A stretch of DNA of 64,000 bases, from positions 1 to 64,000 of the IMG/VR virus record IMGVR_UViG_3300020583_000139; one strand, written 5' to 3'. Below the pieces are notes generated by a model, which was given only the letters and a program-made list of their open reading frames with translations, ran no database searches and was not told where the DNA came from. The number at the start of each line of letters is the position of its first letter. The stretch's first letter is position 1. Position numbers and translations under genes: made by a program. Source of the stretch: a virus. Positions 58,993 to 64,000 of the stretch are shown in pieces.

Positions 58993-59430
58993 TCAGTGAT
59001 GCAGAATTACGACGTGCGACAAATCAACGTGGCTCGTTTCCGTCCAGTTGTCTTCCGCTGGTTTGTTCAGGCCGCCGTGCCATTGGTAAGCACCCCAGCC
59101 GATGATTCCGAGATTGCTCCCGTAGCTAATGCTGTCCCCCACCTTGCCGCCGAGTTTGTATCCTACAATCTGCCCCACGACATCAAGTGCCATGGTTGTT
59201 CCGTACTCACCCCACGCGGCACCGTAATGCCCTTGGCAGTTCTCGACGTTTGGGATGCGGCAACGACGGAGCCCCTCCTCATAAACCACACCAGCTACGA
59301 CCGTAGTTACGACTCGCGTGCGGATAGGATGGTCGCGGAACTGACGCTTCGTCCAATCAATAGGGCCAGCTTGCGCATGCGCAGAACAAAGCAAAAGAAC
59401 TCCAAGAGCGATTATTTTCTTCATAGTCAT
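58993..59430 (-). CDS. Exported protein of unknown function
   Basis: 145 aa from the ATG at 59430 (MTMKKIIALGVLLLCSAHAQA), a clear signal peptide with cleavage after HAQA. The mature part is Gly-rich (VVAGVVYEEGLRRC, LDVVGQIVGYKLGGKVGDSISYGSNLG) and may insert into or associate with a membrane. Its ATG overlaps the stop of the RHH gene. Confidence 0.6.
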   Translation of the reverse strand: MTMKKIIALGVLLLCSAHAQAGPIDWTKRQFRDHPIRTRVVTTVVAGVVYEEGLRRCRIPNVENCQGHYGAAWGEYGTTMALDVVGQIVGYKLGGKVGDSISYGSNLGIIGWGAYQWHGGLNKPAEDNWTETSHVDLSHVVILHH

Positions 59431-59843
59431 TTCCCGTGTCCTTTGCAGAACGCCATCCCGCAAGTTTTGCAGGGTTTCACCGCTGGAGCGCTTCCCAATC
59501 CAGCATCTCCACTCGCGACAGTCCCCACATCGGTCGAAGATTCGGGAGCGCTTCCAGATCGCCGGATTGCGTCGTGGGCAACGGTTTCAACTGCTCCAAG
59601 CGTACCCGAATGTCGATGACCTCGGCGACGGCCAGATCCTCCGGTCGCGCCAGCGCTCCGTCCTTCCAGATTAGCGTCTGGAGTCCGAGCGGGGTTTTTA
59701 CTTCCACGATTTTGAACATGACTACTTCCGTTTCCGGGCTGGGAAAGTATTTGCCGTTTTATCCATGAACTGAGCGGTCGGCCATCCGCTAGAGCCTGTA
59801 TTTGTGCGTATTCCTCGTCAGTCACGATGACTGTAATCCGCAT
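59427..59843 (-). CDS. Ribbon-helix-helix protein with Cys/His tail
   Basis: 138 aa from the ATG at 59843. MRITVIVTDEEYAQIQALADGRPLSSWIKRQIL is an RHH fold: strand plus two helices. The middle is Gly/Ser/Arg-rich and disordered. The end KPCKTCGMAFCKGHGK can bind zinc. Three copies of a 10-base repeat abut its start, which suggests autoregulation. A second frame (59477-59719) is open inside it. Confidence 0.7.
   Translation of the reverse strand: MRITVIVTDEEYAQIQALADGRPLSSWIKRQILSQPGNGSSHVQNRGSKNPARTPDANLEGRSAGATGGSGRRRGHRHSGTLGAVETVAHDAIRRSGSAPESSTDVGTVASGDAGLGSAPAVKPCKTCGMAFCKGHGK
59477..59719 (-). CDS. Nested gene inside the RHH gene (80 aa)
   Basis: In the other frame the sequence MFKIVEVKTPLGLQTLIWKD through EDLAVAEVIDIRVRLEQLKPLP to MWGLSRVEMLDWEALQR has the composition of a normal folded protein, while the RHH frame is low-complexity across this part. 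Either both frames are used or one is a shadow. Confidence 0.45.
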   Translation of the reverse strand: MFKIVEVKTPLGLQTLIWKDGALARPEDLAVAEVIDIRVRLEQLKPLPTTQSGDLEALPNLRPMWGLSRVEMLDWEALQR

Positions 59844-59882
59844 GTGCGCAACTGTACTACAAGTGCGCAACTGTGCGCAACT
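59844..59882 (-). promoter_or_regulatory. Iteron-like operator of the RHH gene
   Basis: Three perfect copies of AGTTGCGCAC (minus strand) at 59873-59882, 59863-59872 and 59844-59853. Two are adjacent; the third is 9 bases away and ends directly at the start ATG. RHH proteins bind such repeats in tandem. No Shine-Dalgarno sequence fits between. Confidence 0.65.
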
Positions 59883-59958
59883 ATATGTTTTGTGAGCATG
59901 GCCTTCTTTGGGACAGACTTACGCCTGCCTTCGGGCCATGATTTACATGGAGGACGTT

Positions 59959-60093
59959 ATGAAAAAGCCAAAGGTATCCACAAAGAAATCGAAGTCGAAG
60001 AAAGTTACGAAAGAGCCAGTCAAGGCAGCCCATGTCGAAGAAGTAGCACCAGCCGCGCCAGTCGCGGAAATTCCAGCAACGCCGCACAATTAG
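59959..60093 (+). CDS. Small Lys/Ala/Val-rich protein
   Basis: 44 aa from the ATG at 59959, with GGAGG at 5 bases. MKKPKVSTKKSKSKKVTKEP is strongly basic; AHVEEVAPAAPVAEIPATPHN is Ala/Pro-rich. It is probably disordered and may bind DNA. It is convergent to the next minus gene with a 4-base overlap. Confidence 0.55.
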   Translation: MKKPKVSTKKSKSKKVTKEPVKAAHVEEVAPAAPVAEIPATPHN

Positions 60094-60344
60094 GGTTTTC
60101 GTTTATCCCAGTCTTGGTTTTCGAGAACCTTGAACCCACTGGCCATTTCGTCAACCAAGTTGGTATTCGTGTCAGCGGCGCCCGAGGTGGCTTTTGCGGG
60201 GACGCGGGGCATGTCGCCTCTGGCGAGTTCTGTGCGGTGATTCGCGTCTTCCACTTTTGTGTTGCGCCACTTGCCGCCTGTATTGATGGGCTCCGGTGGA
60301 CCTGTTACCGATACGGGTGGTTGTCCTTGTTTTAGTGGTGGCAT
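60090..60344 (-). CDS. Small phage protein, MPPLK type A
   Basis: 84 aa beginning MPPLKQGQPP, with KWRNTKVEDANHRTEL later. It is polar and Pro-rich, likely flexible. The neighbour at 60356 shares MPPLK and a WRNT motif. The function is unknown. Confidence 0.6.
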   Translation of the reverse strand: MPPLKQGQPPVSVTGPPEPINTGGKWRNTKVEDANHRTELARGDMPRVPAKATSGAADTNTNLVDEMASGFKVLENQDWDKRKP

Positions 60345-60355
60345 GATCGCTCCTT

Positions 60356-60634
60356 TTATTTCTTATTGAAGGCTTTACGCATTGCTTCCTTCTTCTCGGG
60401 CGTCAAGTTCTTGCGCTGTTCGGCAGTCAGGGAATTTCTCATCCATCCTTCGAAGCCACTAATACCTTTCTCGAACGGCCCAGGTTCCTTACCTTTTGCT
60501 TTTCTCGCTGCGGCTGCGGCCTCGCGTGCTTCGGGAGACCAAGTATCCACATTTGTCGATTCGGGAAGCGTTGATGGTAAACCAGAATCGCCGATAGGAG
60601 TGTTGCGCCAACTTGCCGGTTTCAGTGGAGGCAT
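60356..60634 (-). CDS. Small phage protein, MPPLK type B
   Basis: 92 aa beginning MPPLKPASWRNTPIGDSG. The second half, EAREAAAAARKAKGKEPGPFE and SLTAEQRKNLTPEKKEAMRKAF, is helical and basic. It lies directly after the portal gene and shares MPPLK...WRNT with its neighbour; a duplicated virion-associated protein is likely. Confidence 0.6.
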   Translation of the reverse strand: MPPLKPASWRNTPIGDSGLPSTLPESTNVDTWSPEAREAAAAARKAKGKEPGPFEKGISGFEGWMRNSLTAEQRKNLTPEKKEAMRKAFNKK

Positions 60635-60637
60635 AGT

Positions 60638-62611
60638 TTAGCTCCTTATCATCTGCGGTCGTTTCTTTGTCGCGAGAACGCGATCTATAAACTTTCCAAC
60701 TGGCAGAATTTCCATTGAACCAAAATGCTCAGGCCGGTCATAATTCGAGTAGAACGCAGCGCGTGCTTCGGCTTGCGAACCAAAATTAACGAAACATTTA
60801 TCCTCATCGAACTCCATGAAGTCGGGTGCCTTCATTGTGTGGATGACGTAGACTTCCTCTGAGTTTGGGTCAGGCCCTACAAATACGTCAACGTGGTCCC
60901 CATCGGTGCCTCTCGTGTTGCGCAGGTACCCGTAGTCGTGAGTAAGTGTCACTTCCCAATCGTTGCCGCCTTTGTCTTTGCCCTTGCGCGTCGAGCCAGC
61001 TTCATTCTCAATGGAGATATCCAGTCCGTGCCACACGATGCGTTTATGTAATGAGCGCGCATCTGCGACGACCGCATCTGCAGCACCCGTTTTGCGCAGT
61101 ATGGATTGAGGACGTTCAGGATGACCAGGACTTGGTCCTTTACCTTCGATGCCAGCGAGCAACTCCTCGCCAGGCAGTTCAGGTTCCTCTTCGGCCTCGT
61201 TAATCTGTTCGTCGGTAATGTTTGTGAAGACATTCGTGGTTTCGCCCAAGGCTTGCAATTCTTGCATGGCTGTTTTGCGGCCTATCACGCCCGAATCGTA
61301 AGCAGCAAGAATCGGTGCAGAGGCTTTCGTAACTAGCTCTGCTTTTTCTTCCTCGGTGAGTACGCGGATCGACGGGAAAGACATATCCAAGTCGTCCGGA
61401 ACTTCGCCAAAATCACTCATCAAGATTACGGGGAAAAGTTTGTCCAAGTTAGGGCGCAGATGGTTGCTTTGTTCTTTTGCAATGCGCTGCTCATAGAGGA
61501 GTTCGTCGGAATCGTTTGTTTGTCCCAAGCCAGTGATGGTACGGCCAAAAAGATGCGTGATGGTATCTTCGGCTGCGCCCGCCACATCCATCTGGAACTG
61601 TTGATAGACTTCGCTCATGCCGGCGAACGAATACTGGACCGCTTTCATGTCGCCATCTTTACCAAGGATGAGCATGGACTGATTCGAGAGGATTTCATTC
61701 TGTGCCTGAAGCACACTGGCGAGTCGTTGTTGTGCCTGAGTGCCAGCGCCTAGTCCAGCGAGAAATTGGTCAAGAGTGGGATCGACACGCGCAATAATAT
61801 TTGCGCGGAACATGAGCTGCAAGATCGACCAAGATGCATTGTCCTTTTTCCGTAGTTCTTCATAGACCAATTCGAGGATCGAAATACCCCAATAGAGTTG
61901 CGCCTGGAGTTCTGGCGTAGGAATCTCTGGACCTGTAAATCTCAAGATGCGGCTGGAATGCACGCGGAAGTTTTGACCTTTGTCCTGCGCGTAGCAGTTG
62001 TAATATTCTGGTAGTCCCCATTCGAGAGGATGCCGCAAGTTTTCCGAAAGTTCGCTATCTTCGGGCCAGATGCCTACCCAACGATCAAACGGGATGAGTC
62101 CTAGATAACTACCTGGGTTCACGTCATCTAGGTCGAGTGGCTCTGCGAGAATCTTTTCGTGGCCTTTGATGACAATAAGCGCGCCCGCTCCGCCGTAGAG
62201 TCGTGCCCACTTCAAGGCTCGGCAAATGTTGTATGGCGAATATGTGCGCTGAATCGTCCGATTGAAAGTCTTGATATCCTCTGGGTCAATATCGGACACG
62301 AGCTTTGGCCATGCTCGTACCATATCCTCGGCTTTGCCATCCACGATTCGGCGCGCGAGCCAGTGATTTCTGTAAAGCGTCAAAAGTAACCAGTAATTAT
62401 TTGAGAGCCGGACCATTTCATAATCCGTGCCCTCAGTCAAAGATGGGCTACCCCATCCCATCCTGGCTACCATGTTCACGAAATAATCGATGCCGGTTTG
62501 ACGGAGAGGATCGGTCGCGTCTGTCGCGACTCCATTGCCATTGGCGTGACCGTTTTTCTTGGCTTTGGCGATGCGGTCGCGGGCGATGCGCTTTTTGGTT
62601 TTGGCTCTCAC
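60638..62611 (-). CDS. Portal protein (DUF1073-like) fused to an inorganic-pyrophosphatase-like domain
   Basis: A 657-aa protein. The portal part (about residues 35-480) has DYFVNMVARMGWGSPSLTEGTDYEMVRLSNNYWLLLTLYRNHWLARRIVD, FDRWVGIWPEDSEL, VHSSRILRFTGPEIP, YWGISILELVYEELRKKDNASWS and ITHLFGRTITGLGQTNDSDELLYEQRI. The last 135 residues (WHGLDISIENEAGSTRKGKDKGG..VTLTHDYGYLRNTRGTDGDHVDVFVGPDPNSEEVYVI...FDEDKCFVNF) match the InPase-like domain of polyvalent phage proteins. The portal forms the DNA gate; the extra domain may serve inside the head. Confidence 0.88.
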   Translation of the reverse strand: MRAKTKKRIARDRIAKAKKNGHANGNGVATDATDPLRQTGIDYFVNMVARMGWGSPSLTEGTDYEMVRLSNNYWLLLTLYRNHWLARRIVDGKAEDMVRAWPKLVSDIDPEDIKTFNRTIQRTYSPYNICRALKWARLYGGAGALIVIKGHEKILAEPLDLDDVNPGSYLGLIPFDRWVGIWPEDSELSENLRHPLEWGLPEYYNCYAQDKGQNFRVHSSRILRFTGPEIPTPELQAQLYWGISILELVYEELRKKDNASWSILQLMFRANIIARVDPTLDQFLAGLGAGTQAQQRLASVLQAQNEILSNQSMLILGKDGDMKAVQYSFAGMSEVYQQFQMDVAGAAEDTITHLFGRTITGLGQTNDSDELLYEQRIAKEQSNHLRPNLDKLFPVILMSDFGEVPDDLDMSFPSIRVLTEEEKAELVTKASAPILAAYDSGVIGRKTAMQELQALGETTNVFTNITDEQINEAEEEPELPGEELLAGIEGKGPSPGHPERPQSILRKTGAADAVVADARSLHKRIVWHGLDISIENEAGSTRKGKDKGGNDWEVTLTHDYGYLRNTRGTDGDHVDVFVGPDPNSEEVYVIHTMKAPDFMEFDEDKCFVNFGSQAEARAAFYSNYDRPEHFGSMEILPVGKFIDRVLATKKRPQMIRS

Positions 62612-62814
62612 TGAATTTTAGACAACTCAAGATCATCAGCGAAAATAATAAACTTTATATTCTGAGGCTGCAGGAGGTCATTTATTAAGTTGACTTGCTT
62701 TGCGAAAACCTCGCCTACCCCACCAGTTGGAATTCGTATTGCATAACTGTGGTTAGGCTCAAGTTCGAAAACGTCGGTGAGCGGTATGAGACTTTTGAGT
62801 TTTTTAATATCCAT
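62608..62814 (-). CDS. Small protein of unknown function
   Basis: A 68-aa protein, IKKLKSLIPLTDVFELEPNHSYAIRIP and then a hydrophobic-helical end. It overlaps the portal start by 4 bases. It is more AT-rich than its neighbours. No family is recognised. Confidence 0.5.
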   Translation of the reverse strand: MDIKKLKSLIPLTDVFELEPNHSYAIRIPTGGVGEVFAKQVNLINDLLQPQNIKFIIFADDLELSKIQ

Positions 62815-62820
62815 GGAATC

Positions 62821-63144
62821 TCACTTGTTCGTGACTGACCAGCTCGCCGTGCTCGTGCCGTTCGCGGCCGAGACCACAAAGACTTGCGCGAGGTCGTTCA
62901 CATCGAACGCATCCGAGGCACCCGCTGAAATAAGTTTTCCGTTGGCTGTCGTAACACCGTTATTGTTGCCGTAGAACAGCGCTCCACCGACTGCGGCAAG
63001 GTTTACATGGACGCCTTCGCCGCGGACTGCTCCGCCACTGAGCACTGCTCCAAGGGGATTCTGCGGGACTACGGAGGGCAACGGTTGCGCGGGGCCGGTC
63101 GTTACCGCTTGCTGGCCCGTCGCGAGTAACGGGTAATTCGGCAT
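62821..63144 (-). CDS. Small Ala/Gly/Val-rich structural-like protein
   Basis: A 107-aa protein. VRGEGVHVNLAAVGGALFYGNNNGVTTANGKLISAGASDAFDVNDLAQVFVVSAANGTSTASW is beta-strand prone and reads like a small virion or decoration protein. It lies between terminase and portal, with no known family. Confidence 0.6.
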   Translation of the reverse strand: MPNYPLLATGQQAVTTGPAQPLPSVVPQNPLGAVLSGGAVRGEGVHVNLAAVGGALFYGNNNGVTTANGKLISAGASDAFDVNDLAQVFVVSAANGTSTASWSVTNK

Positions 63145-63168
63145 AGGCCACCTCGCGGAAAGTATAGC

Positions 63169-64000
63169 CTAAGCCGCTGCCAGCATGTAGCGGTACTTTG
63201 GAATCTTGGTGTGTAGTCCGTACCGAAGGCAATCAGCTTCATCATCGTTCTGCTTTAGGGGCTCCTCGACACCTCGCTTGGCTTTGTTGGGGTCCCAGAC
63301 GTGGGCCATGATCCCCCGGAGCGTGCGCACACATTTCCGATTGATACGCAGTTTCCGCATTGCCATCATGCCGGCGACAGTCTGCAATCCTTCGGTGACT
63401 TCGTTCTTTGCCTCAGCTACCCATATTCCGCGCCCTGCACATTCGTTTCGGAAACTGAGAGCCTCGGGCGGAATGATAACTTGGCAGGCTTGGTTCCCCA
63501 TGAATTTGATGAGATTGTCCGCGTGTTGGCCGTCCGTGAGTTGGCGCATCTCTTGTTCGCTGTCCCACACAAATTCGCGGTCAAGCCAAACCGTATCGCC
63601 ATCGTCCCAGAATTCTTGGTAAACGTGAGGATGGTTTGTTCCGTAGTCGTTGCTGATCCAGTGGTCTTGGTGCCCGCCAGCATTCTTGAGCGTGATCGGT
63701 GCTTCGTCATAAATGAGTTCATCGCTCCACGCATCGCCCCAGATTGAGCCTTGCGCCATGACCCAGAGTCCGAGGATAAAGCGCATGTAGAACATGCCCT
63801 TGTAGAATTTCTTGAGCGTGTCCACGTAATCTCTGCCGAGATTCGGATTGTCTTCCATCGTCATGTGCAGATGGAACAATTCCTTTTGGAGTTCTCCGAG
63901 CGCCTTGTCAATAAAGCGTACCTTGAGCCAGTGCATCGGATTGTCGGGATTCGTCGTAGCGTAGAGCCGCGCGCCTTCGGGCGACATACGGGTGAGAAGC
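63169..64000 (-). CDS. Terminase large subunit, C-terminal part (cut by window edge)
   Basis: Frame open to the right edge. The visible C-terminal part begins with TRMSPEGARLYATTNPDNPMHWLK, which follows the ATPase domain in such enzymes. LGLWVMAQGSIWGDAW and ISNDYGTNHPHVYQEFW (first acidic residue of the RNase H-like nuclease) lie in the middle. NDDEADCLRYGL holds the last acidic residue. It cuts and pumps phage DNA into the head. The N-terminal Walker motifs lie outside the window. Confidence 0.88.
   Translation of the reverse strand, partial: LLTRMSPEGARLYATTNPDNPMHWLKVRFIDKALGELQKELFHLHMTMEDNPNLGRDYVDTLKKFYKGMFYMRFILGLWVMAQGSIWGDAWSDELIYDEAPITLKNAGGHQDHWISNDYGTNHPHVYQEFWDDGDTVWLDREFVWDSEQEMRQLTDGQHADNLIKFMGNQACQVIIPPEALSFRNECAGRGIWVAEAKNEVTEGLQTVAGMMAMRKLRINRKCVRTLRGIMAHVWDPNKAKRGVEEPLKQNDDEADCLRYGLHTKIPKYRYMLAAA

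Noticed and set aside
60638-62611. Acb1-type anti-CBASS domain on the portal
   Set aside because: Some DUF1073-type proteins carry an Acb1 domain, but the C-terminus here matches the pyrophosphatase-like signature, and I see no pair of HxT motifs.
1-64000. TAG recoding (amber reassignment) suggested by the TAG at 3-5
   Set aside because: Many genes, such as the methyltransferase and transposase, end cleanly at TAG with a new gene right after, so TAG is a normal stop here.
1-64000. Prophage attachment sites or integrase
   Set aside because: No integrase or excisionase gene and no tRNA-overlapping direct repeat pair was found; the window gives no evidence of integration.

Overview
The window is part of the genome of an uncultured tailed double-stranded DNA phage with a contractile tail (myovirus morphology). 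It is a fragment: the large terminase runs off the right edge, and no DNA polymerase, helicase, primase, integrase or lysogeny repressor is visible. Stop codons behave as in the standard bacterial code, and GTG/TTG starts with good ribosome binding sites are common. The host is not identifiable from the sequence. The many Sec-type signal peptides imply a bacterial host with normal export, and the style of the tail-fibre and small accessory proteins reminds me of phages of Acidobacteriota or similar soil/sediment bacteria (low-confidence inference).

Layout. (1) 1-10.25 kb, plus strand: an accessory and lysis arm. It holds a repeat-bearing DUF6745-like protein, a beta-class DNA methyltransferase, a run of small phage genes (HNH-like, winged helix, zinc ribbons), a papain-like protein, an L-alanyl-D-glutamate peptidase-type endolysin and a metallophosphoesterase. 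An IS1595-family transposon (2100-4209, 8-bp target duplication AAAATATT) sits inside this arm and carries a HEPN-like gene plus a 51-aa partner as cargo. (2) 10.25-12.5 kb, minus strand: small membrane and coiled-coil proteins, probably holin/spanin-like. (3) 12.5-30.3 kb, minus: receptor-binding/tail-fibre block, including two putative polysaccharide depolymerases and a 2562-aa fibre. Almost every gene in it starts with a Sec signal peptide. An HNH-AP2 endonuclease has interrupted this block. (4) 30.3-41.8 kb, minus: baseplate (DUF2612, gpJ, gp25-like, gp138-like spike, hub, plug, Dit-like), a short tape measure with a lytic transglycosylase domain, a frameshifted tail chaperone, tail tube (DUF3277) and sheath (DUF3383). 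(5) 41.8-49.9 kb, minus: neck, connector and head genes (DUF4054, DUF2184 major capsid protein, structural cement protein, DUF2213 protease-scaffold). (6) 49.9-54.6 kb, mostly plus: an accessory island (ribbon-helix-helix regulator, glycosyltransferase, nucleotidyltransferase-like, DUF6527, SAM methyltransferase). (7) 54.3-55.35 kb: two pentanucleotide-repeat arrays around two genes. (8) 55.35-64 kb, minus: Mu F-like head morphogenesis protein, a cluster of five tRNAs plus one tRNA-like element, many very small proteins, the portal (DUF1073-like with a C-terminal inorganic-pyrophosphatase-like domain) and the terminase.

The virion genes on the minus strand follow the usual order terminase, portal, head, neck, tail, baseplate, fibres, and most overlap by ATGA/GTGA, so they probably form one long late operon. 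At least four free-standing endonuclease genes (GIY-YIG and several HNH types) have entered this operon without breaking essential genes. The most unusual signals are the transposon with HEPN cargo, the signal peptides on the fibre genes, the HNH-AP2 insertion whose antisense strand stays open in frame with the fibre, the pentamer arrays, a pseudoknot-like element behind the methyltransferase, an iteron-type operator at a ribbon-helix-helix gene, and the portal-pyrophosphatase fusion.
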